Assembly: GCF_014529705.1 (NCBI RefSeq)
Contig: NZ_JAANIH010000056.1
Coordinates: 1 to 58,984, forward strand
Length of the DNA stretch: 58,984 nucleotides
Direction of reading: 5' to 3'
Source of the DNA: Bradyrhizobium campsiandrae
GTDB taxonomy: Bacteria > Pseudomonadota > Alphaproteobacteria > Rhizobiales > Xanthobacteraceae
The notes beneath the pieces were generated by a model. That model ran no database searches, was not told where the DNA came from, and saw only the letters and a list, made by a program, of their open reading frames with translations. Shown in pieces: positions 33,201 to 40,950 of this stretch. Positions within the stretch are counted from its first letter, which is position 1. The number at the start of each line of letters is the position of its first letter. A program made the translations under genes and the position numbers.

Positions 33201-34546
33201 TGCTTGAGCCGGGCTGGAAAGCCGACGCCGCGATCCAAGGCCTCGGCCGCACCCACCGCACCAACCAGGCGCAGCCGCCGCTCTTCCGTCCGATCGCGAC
33301 CAATGTGAAGGCGGAGAAGCGCTTCCTATCGACCATCGCGCGCCGGCTCGACACGCTGGGCGCGATCACGCGCGGACAGCGCCAGACCGGCGGCCAGGGC
33401 CTGTTCCGACCCGAGGACAATCTGGAGAGCCACTATGCGCGCGATGCGCTTCGCCAGCTCTACATCCTGATCGTCCGCGGCAAGATCGAAGGGTGCTCGC
33501 TCCAGCGGTTCGAGGACACGACCGGCCTGAAGCTGATGGACGACAACGGCATCAAGGACGAGCTCCCGCCGATCACAACCTTTCTCAACCGCCTGCTCGC
33601 GCTCACCATCGACCTGCAGGACGTCCTGTTCGCCGCCTTCGAGCAGCTTCTGACCGCCAAGGTCGAGGGCGCGATCGCCGCCGGCATCTACGACATCGGA
33701 CTGGAGACGCTGCGCGCGGAGAGCTTCGTCGTCACCGATCGCCAGACCATCTACACCCATCCCGGCACCGGCGCGGAAACCAGCCTGCTGACCATCCAAC
33801 AGCGCGAGCGCAACCGGCCGATGACCGCCGAGGAGGCGATGGCTTGGCTCGACGATCCGGTCGCCAAGTTGCTGGTCAACGAGCGCTCCCACCGCGCCGC
33901 GGTTCAGCTTCCAGCGCCTTCGCTGATGCTCGACGACGGGGAGATCGAACGCCGCGTGCGGCTGATCCGGCCGATGGAGCAGCATCACGCCTCCATCCGC
34001 ATGATGGACGAAAGCCATTGGATCGCCGCCAGTCGCGCCGAGTTCACCGCCGCCTGGAACGCCGAGATCGCGGAGGTGCCAGCCTATTCCGATTCCACGA
34101 TCCACATCGTCGCTGGCCTGCTGCTGCCGATCTGGAAGCGGCTGCCCAACGAGTCGAGCCGTGTCTATCGGCTCCAGACCGATGACGGGGAACGGATCAT
34201 CGGCCGCCGCGTGTCGCCCGCATGGGTCGCCAACGCCACGACAGTCGGAACGACGAACCTGTCCGCCGACCATGCCTATGCCGCGCTCATCGAGGGCAAG
34301 ACAATCCTCGATCTCGCCGAAGGCCTCCAACTCCGTCGCGTGCGCGTCATGGGCGCCGATCGCATCGAACTCTCCGGCTTCACCGACGCGATGCGCGAGC
34401 GCCTGCGCGCCTTTGGCCTCTTCAGCGAGATCATCTCGTGGAAGCTCCGCTTCTTCGTGCCCGTCGGCGCGGACGGCGCGACCATCATCGGCAAGCTGAT
34501 CGGCACCTACCCGATCCAGCGCGTCGGCGAGCGGGAGGCAGCGTGA
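30233..34546 (+). CDS. Methyltransferase-like / strawberry-notch SF2 helicase, 1437 aa
   Basis: The N-terminal part (about 130-330) has DNA-methyltransferase motifs: RVLEPSAGTGLLAI (SAM site) and VVMNPPFSVL (NPPF catalytic motif). The middle is a strawberry-notch helicase: RRGFFIGDGTGVGKGRE (Walker A), FDEAHAMQNA (DEAH) and YVSATGATTVQNLAYAQRLG. The C-terminal helicase domain has VLVFSDAGGTGRSYHAE and AIQGLGRTHRTNQAQPPLF. Such fusions are standard in plasmids and ICEs and are thought to act on the element's own DNA. ATG 30233 follows the leader. The stop overlaps the toprim gene start (TGATG). Confidence 0.9.
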   Translation: MNAHTLAAALPTAADQPTDAAAIHAAALLLLPHIERGERIDAAVLRTAMETAFGASDTAGAWDWKDAYDACEAATVLMLRKYGKALLRKAGSPAAAVPLFGKIAGLLPTHTRRSEEAQAFQQFSTPIPLGLAAITAAAITPADRVLEPSAGTGLLAILAEIAGGTLVLNELAETRAALISSLFPAIPVTRFDAAQIDDHLDPATVPTIVVMNPPFSVLANVEGRVADAAYRHLASALARLADGGRLVAITGANFGPDIPAWRDAFVRLQERGRVVFTAAVHGSVYAKHGTTVETRLTVIDKIPADEPSAFPASPGTAPDIATLMTWIAEHVPPRLAVAPAVQVMPTGATPRTVRGYLARTAATSATRVGLADPEGVPLAYETVDWTPAEGARLSDAIYEQYGLQTIRIPGSQAHPTKLVQSAAMASVAPPKPSYRPTLPATIMDSLSDSQLETLIFAGEAHSDFLAGSWTIDDTFDVVAAAADDANGVVRFRRGFFIGDGTGVGKGRESASIVLDNWMQGRRKAVWISKSDKLIEDAQRDWSALGMERLLVTPLSRFPRGKPIALPEGVLFTTYATLRSDDRGEKVSRVKQIVEWLGSDFDGVIIFDEAHAMQNAGGGKGERGDVTPSQQGRAGLRLQHALPNARVVYVSATGATTVQNLAYAQRLGLWGGDDFPFSTRAEFVEAIEAGGVAAMEVLARDLRALGLYTARSLSFDGVEYELVEHELTAEQRRIYDAYAGAFAIIHNHLDAAMQAANITGSTGTLNRQAKSAARSAFESAKQRFFGHLLTSMKTPTLIRSIAADLEAGHSAVIQIVSTGEALMERRLAEVPTEEWNDIRVDITPREYVLDYLAHSFPVQLYEPFSDGEGNMSSRPVFRDGQPVESREAVARRTELIEKLASLPPVPGALDQIVQHFGADVVAEVTGRSRRIVRKGQRLVVETRAASANLAETQAFMDDMKRVLVFSDAGGTGRSYHAELSARNTRLRVHYLLEPGWKADAAIQGLGRTHRTNQAQPPLFRPIATNVKAEKRFLSTIARRLDTLGAITRGQRQTGGQGLFRPEDNLESHYARDALRQLYILIVRGKIEGCSLQRFEDTTGLKLMDDNGIKDELPPITTFLNRLLALTIDLQDVLFAAFEQLLTAKVEGAIAAGIYDIGLETLRAESFVVTDRQTIYTHPGTGAETSLLTIQQRERNRPMTAEEAMAWLDDPVAKLLVNERSHRAAVQLPAPSLMLDDGEIERRVRLIRPMEQHHASIRMMDESHWIAASRAEFTAAWNAEIAEVPAYSDSTIHIVAGLLLPIWKRLPNESSRVYRLQTDDGERIIGRRVSPAWVANATTVGTTNLSADHAYAALIEGKTILDLAEGLQLRRVRVMGADRIELSGFTDAMRERLRAFGLFSEIISWKLRFFVPVGADGATIIGKLIGTYPIQRVGEREAA

Positions 34547-35583
34547 TGGCCCGTCTCGACGCATCCGATCTCGCGCAACGTCTCGGCCGACAGGCCGAGG
34601 CGGTGTGCCGCCATTATCTCAGCAATGGCCACCGTCAGGGCAACTACTGGCAGGTGGGCGACGCCCGTAACACTAAGGGCCGCTCGATGTACGTCCGGCT
34701 CAAGGACTCGCCCAAAGGCCCCGCCGGGAAATGGACTGACGCCGCTACCGGCGAGCATGGAGACCTCCTCGACGTCATCCGCGAGAGCTGCGGCCTCATC
34801 GACTTCAAGGATGTCGCCGACGAGGCTCGGCTCTTCCTCAGCATGCCACCACCAGCGCCGGAACCCTCCGCCTTCCAGCCGCTGGCGCCCGCACCACATG
34901 GATCGCCCGAAGCCGCACGGCGCCTCATCCGCATGTCGCAGCCGATTGCGGGCACAATCGTCGCGGCGTATCTCCGGCAACGCGGCATTACGGATCTCCG
35001 TGGAGCCGGAAATCTGTATTTCCACCCGCACTGCTATTATCGCCCGGACGAGCATGCGCCGACCGAGACTTGGCCGGCCATGATCGCCGCTGTCACTGAC
35101 CTCGACGGCATGATCACCGGGGCGCATCGCACCTGGCTCGACTCACGACGCCACGACAAGGCGCCATTCGAAACCCCGCGCCGGGCGATGGGCGATCTCC
35201 TCGGCAACGCGGTCCGCTTTGGCGCTGGTGGCGAAGTGATGGCAGCCGGCGAAGGCATCGAGACGGTCCTTTCAATCCGCCAGGTCGTGCCCAACATGCC
35301 GATGGTGGCGGCGCTCTCCGCGGCACATCTCGCCGCCATCCTGTTCCCGGACACGCTGCGGCGGCTCTACATCCTGCGCGATGACGATCCGGCAGGCGAT
35401 GGTGCGCGTGACAGCCTGATCGAACGGGCGAACGCGGCCGGGATCGAGGCGATCGTGATCTCTCCACAGCTCGGGGACTTCAACGAGGATCTCCGCACCC
35501 TCGGCATCGCGACATTGCGCAGTCAGACTCGGGTACAGCTCGGGCCGCAGGACGTCGCACGCTTCATGGCGCTGGCGGCATAG
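34546..35583 (+). CDS. Toprim (primase-like) protein, 345 aa
   Basis: The N-terminus resembles a DNA-primase-type domain: CRHYLSNGHRQGNYWQVGDA, then GKWTDAATGEHGDLLDVIR. The toprim domain has the conserved Glu in VMAAGEGIETVLS and the D-x-D in LYILRDDDPAGDGAR, then a late Q-x-D (PQLGDFNEDL). Toprim proteins bind Mg2+ to make or break phosphodiester bonds, here probably primer synthesis for the element. No zinc ribbon is present. It is translationally coupled to the strawberry-notch gene. Confidence 0.85.
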   Translation: MARLDASDLAQRLGRQAEAVCRHYLSNGHRQGNYWQVGDARNTKGRSMYVRLKDSPKGPAGKWTDAATGEHGDLLDVIRESCGLIDFKDVADEARLFLSMPPPAPEPSAFQPLAPAPHGSPEAARRLIRMSQPIAGTIVAAYLRQRGITDLRGAGNLYFHPHCYYRPDEHAPTETWPAMIAAVTDLDGMITGAHRTWLDSRRHDKAPFETPRRAMGDLLGNAVRFGAGGEVMAAGEGIETVLSIRQVVPNMPMVAALSAAHLAAILFPDTLRRLYILRDDDPAGDGARDSLIERANAAGIEAIVISPQLGDFNEDLRTLGIATLRSQTRVQLGPQDVARFMALAA

Positions 35584-35707
35584 CCGGTAAGGAAGCGGCA
35601 GCGGCCCCGCCGCCGTACTCGCTCAGACGCAGCGGATCGGAGAGGACCGCGCCTCGGCCTTCGAGAGGGCGATCGGCCCACAGGCAGGCCGGCCCGGCAA
35701 TGGCTGC

Positions 35708-35786
35708 GGCCGACTATTTTCCGGCGCGGCCCCAAGGGGCCGCTTTCCATCGCGAAACAAAATAGCCGGCCTCCGCCATCCTCCGC
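35708..35786 (+). ncRNA. Structured leader motif, copy A (DUF2493)
   Basis: GGCCGACTATTTT (35708-35720) pairs with AAAATAGCCGGCC (35759-35771), 12 pairs with one A-C mismatch. Inside, GCGGCCCC-AA-GGGGCCGC (35726-35743) is a second hairpin. TCGCGAAACAA stays single-stranded before the closing strand. GCCATCCTCCGC (35775-35786) follows. Copy B at 38691 shares all these parts. Confidence 0.68.
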
Positions 35787-35891
35787 TGACGCTCCGGCCC
35801 TCGCTCGCGCTCCGGGTGCAGGGCCGCCCCGCCGGTGTGCTTCGTCGCCATGAAGGCCGCGACGGTCGCGGTCCATCCGACGGAGCATCCG

Positions 35892-36815
35892 ATGCGCGAT
35901 CTCGACGACTACGAACCGCACCACGAATCCTCACCGACTGACCACGTCCTCAACGAATTGCAGCTCCACGGCTACCGGCCTTTCGCCGACGAACCCGATC
36001 AGCGGCTTCTGCCGGACGGCAACGCGGTCGCGGGCGCGGTCGCCGACATCTTCGACGCCCTGATCGTGACCCTGGAGGACACGCGCCTCGAACCCGACCT
36101 CGACGATCTCCTCTGGTCGACCGTGAACGTCTTTCATCGCGCCGCCGAACGGATCAACCGCGAGCTCGACGACAACGAGCAGGCCCAAAAGCGCTCCCAA
36201 CGCGAACAGGACGGCAGCGAGGTGAAGTCGGTCGATCTCGAGCGCCTGATCGCCGAGGGCAAGACACAGGTCGAACGCCAGACCGCCTTCGAACTGATGC
36301 GCGACCAGGCCGCCGAGCACTACGAACGCCAGGTCGGCAAAGCCTGGCTCCCGCGGTCAGGATCGAAGGTCAATCATCGCAACCTCACCTCGGCGATGAT
36401 CGACAGCCGCGACTTCATCATGGCGAAGAAGCGTGCCGAGCAGGAAGTGCTCCTGCCGCCTGGACCGAAGATCGCCGTCACCGGCGGGCTCGATTTCGAC
36501 AACCATCACCTCATCTGGGCCAAGCTCGACCAGGTTCACGAGAAGCACCCCGACATGGTGCTGATCCACGGCAAGTCGCCGAAGGGTGCCGAGAAGATCG
36601 CTTCTCTCTGGGCCAGGAATCGCAATGTCCCACAGATCGGCTTTGCACCCGACTGGACGAAGCACGGCCGGGCAGCACCCTTCAAACGCAATGACGAGAT
36701 GCTGCAAATCCTGCCGAAGGGCGTGCTGCACTTCCCCGGCACCGGCATCAATGACAACCTCGCCGACAAAGCCAAGAAGCTCGGCATCCCGGTGTGGAAA
36801 TTCGGCGGCGCGTAA
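35892..36815 (+). CDS. DUF2493 (YspA/SLOG-like) protein, 307 aa
   Basis: The C-terminal 120 residues hold the DUF2493 fold: KIAVTGGLDFDNHHLIWAKL, then MVLIHGKSPKGAEKIASLWA and GFAPDWTKHGRAAPFKRNDE. This is a Rossmann-like SLOG-type domain expected to bind a nucleotide-derived ligand. The N-terminal 150 residues are helical and charged. Start MRDLDDYEPH is chosen at 35892; ATG at 35850 in the same frame is an alternative. The long structured leader precedes it. Confidence 0.85.
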   Translation: MRDLDDYEPHHESSPTDHVLNELQLHGYRPFADEPDQRLLPDGNAVAGAVADIFDALIVTLEDTRLEPDLDDLLWSTVNVFHRAAERINRELDDNEQAQKRSQREQDGSEVKSVDLERLIAEGKTQVERQTAFELMRDQAAEHYERQVGKAWLPRSGSKVNHRNLTSAMIDSRDFIMAKKRAEQEVLLPPGPKIAVTGGLDFDNHHLIWAKLDQVHEKHPDMVLIHGKSPKGAEKIASLWARNRNVPQIGFAPDWTKHGRAAPFKRNDEMLQILPKGVLHFPGTGINDNLADKAKKLGIPVWKFGGA

Positions 36816-36870
36816 GCGCCGCCGCATCGGGCACCTGCTAAACGGCCAAGCCTATGGCATAACGCAACGA

Positions 36871-37353
36871 ATGCAGCGACTGAAGCCACTCCCGAAACCG
36901 GCACGTTCGGACGCCGTTCTCGCTGCGGTTTTCCTGGAGAATGCCACCGTGAAGGCTGCAGCCGCCGAATGGGCGGCGGATCAAGGATTCGACAATCAAG
37001 CCCTTCATGCGATTGCAATTGCCATCGAACTCCTCCTCAAATCCTATCTGCTTAACGTCGCGACCGATGATGTTTGGAACCGCGCGAACATCGGGCACGA
37101 TCTCGCCAAGGCACTCCATTATTCGGCTCAAGCCGGCTTGGTGCCTCCTTCACGCATCGAGTGGATTATCAGCCACCTCCATCCGCATTTTCAGCGTGGC
37201 GGGTTTCAGCGCGAGCCGTCGAGGAAATGGCCACCAGGCTTTGCGGATGACGCAGGTGAGGTCGCACGGCAGCTCGCGCAGACAGTACGGCTTCACCAAC
37301 GTCACGGCCACATCGACTCGGCTCCCAGCCCGGAGAAGACCACTCCCCGCTGA
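36871..37353 (+). CDS. HEPN-like protein, 160 aa
   Basis: The helical core reads ALHAIAIAIELLLKSYLLNV, then IGHDLAKALHYSAQAGL, the E-LLLK and GHDL pattern of some HEPN domains. HEPN proteins are often RNases in toxin or defence systems, but the usual R-x4-6-H catalytic pair is not clear, so activity is doubtful. The gene has no ICE leader and sits alone between DUF2493 and small membrane genes, which suggests a separate acquisition. Confidence 0.65.
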   Translation: MQRLKPLPKPARSDAVLAAVFLENATVKAAAAEWAADQGFDNQALHAIAIAIELLLKSYLLNVATDDVWNRANIGHDLAKALHYSAQAGLVPPSRIEWIISHLHPHFQRGGFQREPSRKWPPGFADDAGEVARQLAQTVRLHQRHGHIDSAPSPEKTTPR

Positions 37354-37531
37354 ATGGCGCTGGTCCTTGGTCCAGCCGATGGCCTGACGCCATCAACCCG
37401 TAAAGGGTCGGACTACGCATAGCGTGCCGCCGCGCCGGCGTTGCCTGCGCGGTGATTGCGGCCATCGGCCGAACACATCGGGCGCCTGTCAGCGGGGGGA
37501 TGGTCCTCCGCTCGAAACAGGAGCCGGATCG

Positions 37532-37699
37532 ATGTCCTTCCCCGACGCACACGCCTTCGCCTTCAGCCTCGCCACCACGCTGATGGCCGTCATCGTCATC
37601 TTCCGCGCGGGCGACGGCACTCTCTCGGTGACACCCGCAAACGAATACGACGGCGACGTCTCGGAGATCGTCCACGAGGTCGATCCCTTCGCGCCATGA
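37532..37699 (+). CDS. Small membrane protein, 55 aa
   Basis: ACAGGAG lies 7-8 nt before the ATG. The sequence MSFPDAHAFAFSLATTLMAV contains one membrane segment, followed by an acidic tail ending DVSEIVHEVDPFAP. No family recognised. It is too short for domain assignment, but the ribosome binding site and segment favour a real gene. Confidence 0.55.
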   Translation: MSFPDAHAFAFSLATTLMAVIVIFRAGDGTLSVTPANEYDGDVSEIVHEVDPFAP

Positions 37700-37841
37700 C
37701 GGCGCGCCACCCTTCCAGGCGACGCGGAGACCCCTGCGGTTTCCGCTCCCGACGGAGCACAGCTTTTGCTATGCTCCCGAATGCGCCGTGGTGGTGGTGG
37801 AAGGCGCGACCGTCAGAATTTGCTCTTTCGGAGACACCACC

Positions 37842-38282
37842 ATGATTATCCTCGGCATTGTCCTATCCTTCGCAGCCATCGGCATCTTGTGCTGGTTGCT
37901 GTTCACGCTCGCGGTGTTCGCACTGCCATTCTTCGCGGGCGTGACCGCCGGCACCTGGGCCTATGACACTGGCGCGGGCTGGCTCGGCGCCATCCTTATC
38001 GGCATGCTCGGCGCCGGCCTGACGTTGGGCGTGGGGCAGCTCTTGCTTGGAATTGTCCGCCCGCTCTGGGCACGCCTGCTGATCGCGCTGGCATTTGTCG
38101 CACCCGCGGCGATCGCCGGCTTCCACGCCACGCATGGCATCGTGAAACACACCATGCCGTCGGAGACCTGGCAGCTCGTGTTCTCCGTCATCGGTGCGGT
38201 CGCGGTCGGCGTCACCGCGTTCGCGCGCGTCGCTGGGATGGCAAGCACCGGCCCGTCCAGCCAGGGCATTGCACCAGCCTGA
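37842..38282 (+). CDS. Four-helix membrane protein, 146 aa
   Basis: The hydrophobic stretches are ILGIVLSFAAIGILCWLLF, GAILIGMLGAGLTLGVGQLL, LLIALAFVAPAAIAGF and LVFSVIGAVAVGVTAFA, so it is an integral inner-membrane protein with no enzyme motif. ATG 37842 follows CGGAG. Related proteins accompany DUF2493/DUF736 genes in ICEs of alphaproteobacteria. The role is unknown. Confidence 0.65.
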   Translation: MIILGIVLSFAAIGILCWLLFTLAVFALPFFAGVTAGTWAYDTGAGWLGAILIGMLGAGLTLGVGQLLLGIVRPLWARLLIALAFVAPAAIAGFHATHGIVKHTMPSETWQLVFSVIGAVAVGVTAFARVAGMASTGPSSQGIAPA

Positions 38283-38690
38283 CACCACGACGGAACCGTC
38301 GCCGGGACGACCAGTCGGGGGTTTCAGCCCTCAGCGTTGTGCAGTTGGAGAGGGAGCCGCGTCACCGGAACCTGACTGAAGCCCATCGTGCGGCCGCCTC
38401 AACAGCGCCCGGATTTCTGCTCGGCGCCTCTGTGCGCGGGAACGGTGCAACACGAAGTCGAGGGCGTCATCTCCACTGGCCGACTTCGAAACGAAAGCTC
38501 GACCCTCGCCTGTACAAGGGGAGGACGGGTCGCAGATGATCTTCAGCTTGCGCCGTCTGCTGGTTGCGACCGGGTCGCCATGATCTTCCGTTCCTGATTG
38601 TCTCCAGACCGCTCCGAACGGCCTCTCCAATGGCCTGATCTGACCGAAGGACGGCTGCGCCTCGACCGCCTATGCCGCAACGGCGCGTCC
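38283..38690. other. Non-coding stretch before RNA motif copy B
   Basis: No gene is supported here. A short CGACGG-AA-CCGTCG hairpin lies just after the preceding gene, without a T-run. The right end (from about 38600) resembles the region upstream of copy A (CTGCGCCTCG and GCGCCTCGG), so the homology of the two leaders may begin here. Confidence 0.4.
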
Positions 38691-38762
38691 CGACTTTCTT
38701 CCCCTGCCGGCCAAGGCCGTCATTCCTCGCGAAACAACAAAGTCGTTCCTGCCATCCTCCGC
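38691..38762 (+). ncRNA. Structured leader motif, copy B (DUF736)
   Basis: CGACTTT (38691-38697) pairs with AAAGTCG (38739-38745). CGG-CCAAGG-CCG (38708-38719) is the inner hairpin. TCGCGAAACAA precedes the closing strand. GCCATCCTCCGC (38751-38762) is identical to copy A. The outer stem differs from copy A on both strands (CTATTTT/AAAATAG versus CGACTTT/AAAGTCG), so pairing is kept. Confidence 0.68.
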
Positions 38763-38863
38763 GTTGCTCCGGTCGCAAGCGATGCGGCGTCGGTCGCCTC
38801 CGGCCTGTCGATCGCCATCGAGGCCGCAATGGAGCGGTCCCGAAAACGAAACGGAGACTTACA

Positions 38864-39052
38864 ATGGCGACCATCGGCACCTTCAAGAAGACCGGCTCGA
38901 ACGAGTTCACCGGCGAAATCGTAACCCTCAGCGTCCAAGCCAAGGGCGTGCGCATCGTCCCCGACACCCGCGCCACCGGCGAGAACGCCCCCAGCCACCG
39001 GGTTCTGGTCGGCCGCGCGGAAAACCGCACAGGTGACGGAGAACATCTATGA
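38864..39052 (+). pseudogene. DUF736 protein, C-terminally truncated
   Basis: GGAG precedes the ATG. The sequence MATIGTFKKTGSNEFTGEIV, then TLSVQAKGVRIVPDTRATGE and HRVLVGRAE, is the first half of DUF736, a short ICE protein of about 100 residues. After VGRAE the expected G-A-A-W segment is missing and the frame runs a few codons into trbI sequence (NRTGDGEHL) to a stop. This is the left side of a deletion junction near 39022. Confidence 0.75.
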
Positions 39053-39506
39053 CAGCCCGACCGGCAAGATCCTGCTTGTGCCACAGGGCACGCGCGTTAT
39101 CGGCCAGTATGACAGTGGCGTCGGCTTCGGTCAGAGGCGCATACTTCTCGTCTGGAACCGGCTGATCTTCCCCAATGGCCGCTCCATCGTTCTGGAGCGT
39201 CAGCCTGGTGCGGACGCCGAGGGCTATGCGGGCCTTGAGGATGGCGTCGACTATCACTGGGGCGAACTGTTCAAGGCCGCTGCACTTTCCACGATTCTGA
39301 GCATCGGTGCGGAGGCGGGCTCGTCTGGCCAGGACAGCGATATTGTGCGGGCGCTGCGACAGGGTGCCTCCAATAGCGTCAGTCAAACCGGCCAGCAGAT
39401 CGTCCAGCGCCAGCTCAACATCGCACCGACCCTCACCATCCGGCCAGGCTTGCCCGTCCGCGTCATCGTCACCCGCGATCTCGTTCTCGAACCCTACGGA
39501 GGCTGA
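39033..39506 (+). pseudogene. trbI: TrbI C-terminal remnant (VirB10-like)
   Basis: The frame reads TENIYDSPTGKILLVPQGTR, then VIGQYDSGVGFGQRRILLVW, NRLIFPNGRSIVLERQPGAD and GYAGLEDGVDYHWGELFKAA, and ends LTIRPGLPVRVIVTRDLVLE. This is the outer-membrane-channel end of TrbI/VirB10 of conjugative type IV secretion. The cytoplasmic, membrane and Pro-rich N-terminal parts are absent, and all other trb genes are missing. GTG 39033 could still allow translation of a 157-residue stub, but it cannot build a channel. Confidence 0.82.
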
Positions 39507-39507
39507 C

Positions 39508-39747
39508 ATGACCAAGCTGAAATTGGGAGCGATCGTCGACGACAAACCGGTGAAGGTCACGGTGGAGTTACCGGCAAGCCTGCATCGCGACCTAACGGCC
39601 TACGCAGAAATTCTCGGCCGCGAAGCGAGGCAACCGCCGGCCGATCCCGTTCGCCTCATCGCTCCGATGCTGGAGCGGTTCATAGCCACGGATCGGGGAT
39701 TTGCGAAAGCGAGGAAGTCAAAAGAACTGCCGAAACCGTCTGAATGA
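39508..39747 (+). CDS. DUF2274 protein, 79 aa
   Basis: The sequence MTKLKLGAIVDDKPVKVTVE, then LPASLHRDLTAYAEILGRE, then LIAPMLERFIATDRGFAKAR matches DUF2274, a ribbon-helix-helix-like small protein that follows trbI in trb operons. It begins 1 bp past the trbI remnant. It seems intact but has lost its operon. Its end overlaps the LysR gene on the other strand by 68 bp. Confidence 0.82.
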   Translation: MTKLKLGAIVDDKPVKVTVELPASLHRDLTAYAEILGREARQPPADPVRLIAPMLERFIATDRGFAKARKSKELPKPSE

Positions 39748-40639
39748 TTGTGGCGGCAGCCGAGCGCGACATTGAACGCGCAAGACTGAGGAGGCGGCGC
39801 CAGGCCGGGTTATCATTCCGCGGCGACCACACCGCGCAGAACGGCAGAACCTCGCCGGCAAGCTGCCGATAGGCAGTTCCCGGAAACTGAGCCGCCGTCC
39901 CGGCCTCGCTCATGACCGTGACGCCTTGGCCGATCGCCACAAGCGACAGGAGATTGTCCCTCCCGACGTATTGGGTATCGATTTCTGGGTGACGCCCAAG
40001 ATCGGCGAGGCGTTGAACCAAATAGTCGTGAATTTCCGATCCAGGGGCACCGTCACTTACAATGAATCTCTCGTCCACAAGATCACGCCAGCCAAGCTCC
40101 GATTTCTCAGAGAGAGGATGATCGCTGGGAAGTACGGCGAATACTCGCTCGGACCAAAGTTGCTCTGTTTCACAGTCCGACCACTGTGTGGTTCCCGTGA
40201 TAAAAGCCACATCGAGTTGAAGTCGCCGGATCGAGGCAACGTGATCCGCAGGATCGCCGTCAAAAAATTCGACCCGTACACTTGCATGCTCCTTGCCGTA
40301 GGCTCCCAGCAGATCGGACAGGAATCCAGACGCGAGCGACGAAAAGATGCCGACCTTGATATGCCCCCGCTCGGAGCGACCTATGGCGGCCACATCCTTC
40401 GCGCCGCAGTCGATCTGTTGAAGTGCTTTGCGTGCTCGACGCACAAACTGCTGTCCTGCCAACGTCAGGCAGACGCCGCCGTTGTGCCTCTGAAATAGGG
40501 AAGCGCCGAGTTCGTCTTCGAGATCGCGAACGCGACGGCTGATCGCCGATTCCTGTATTCCCAAGGCCAAGGCCGCCTTTCGGAAGCTGCCATATTCGGC
40601 CGCCGCAAGAAAATACCGGATCTGGCGGAATTCAAGCAT
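39680..40639 (-). CDS. LysR-type regulator, 319 aa
   Basis: The N-terminal winged helix is classical: MLEFRQIRYFLAAAEYGSFR, then KAALALGIQESAISRRVRDL, EDELGASLFQR. The effector domain follows, with IKVGIFSSLASGFL and LVAIGQGVTVMSEAG. LysR genes of this kind often end the trb/DUF2274 cluster of ICEs, so it may belong to the element. The last 22 residues are encoded across the DUF2274 gene. The target genes are unknown; auto-control from 40640-40950 is expected. Confidence 0.9.
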   Translation of the reverse strand: MLEFRQIRYFLAAAEYGSFRKAALALGIQESAISRRVRDLEDELGASLFQRHNGGVCLTLAGQQFVRRARKALQQIDCGAKDVAAIGRSERGHIKVGIFSSLASGFLSDLLGAYGKEHASVRVEFFDGDPADHVASIRRLQLDVAFITGTTQWSDCETEQLWSERVFAVLPSDHPLSEKSELGWRDLVDERFIVSDGAPGSEIHDYLVQRLADLGRHPEIDTQYVGRDNLLSLVAIGQGVTVMSEAGTAAQFPGTAYRQLAGEVLPFCAVWSPRNDNPAWRRLLSLARSMSRSAAATIIQTVSAVLLTSSLSQIPDPWL

Positions 40640-40950
40640 CGGTCAATTGCGACCGAGATCTATTCGAAATGATTCCTGGCCTCGCGACGGTCCATCGTCC
40701 GCTCGTTGCGAGCATCGCTCTGTAAGCACCATCTACCACGACCATCGCGCCCCGACCGCAGCTAAGGCAAGACCTCCCGATTCTCACCCTAGAATAGACG
40801 GCTACAGACGCTCATTGGCCGATGATCTTATATAGATTCGATATACCAACGTATCTTCGAAATATACCGTGTTCTGAAAGGGGGGGGGTGGCACGCCCGC
40901 GCAGATCGCGCACCAGTTCGCGGTGCAGGGGCTCTCCTCTCAGTCGAGAT
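40640..40950. promoter_or_regulatory. LysR promoter region with AT-rich motif and G9 tract
   Basis: This gap holds the upstream DNA of the LysR gene and the end of the FixJ-type gene. GATATACCAACGTAT lies at 40840-40854, followed by TTCGAAATATACC, a partial repeat. A run of nine G is at 40880-40888. The 15-mer recurs with one change at 49792-49806. Confidence 0.5.

Larger units (their letters stand above)
9120..40639. mobile_element. Integrative element relic with conflict-system cargo
   Basis: The left edge is the tRNA-Arg fragment followed by a P4-type integrase. The right part carries DUF736/TrbI/DUF2274/LysR, which normally close the conjugation cluster of this ICE family. Cargo at 11-24.5 kb is the caspase/ubiquitin-like/AbiE cluster. 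The maintenance block is DUF932, ParB, strawberry-notch helicase, toprim and DUF2493. No relaxase and no trbB-G genes are present between them, and trbI is truncated, so the element cannot transfer itself. The exact right end is not visible: no matching attachment repeat was found, so 40639 is approximate. Confidence 0.6.

Noticed and set aside
33326..34564. Minus-strand frame opposite strawberry notch
   Set aside because: Antisense shadow of the helicase C-terminus.
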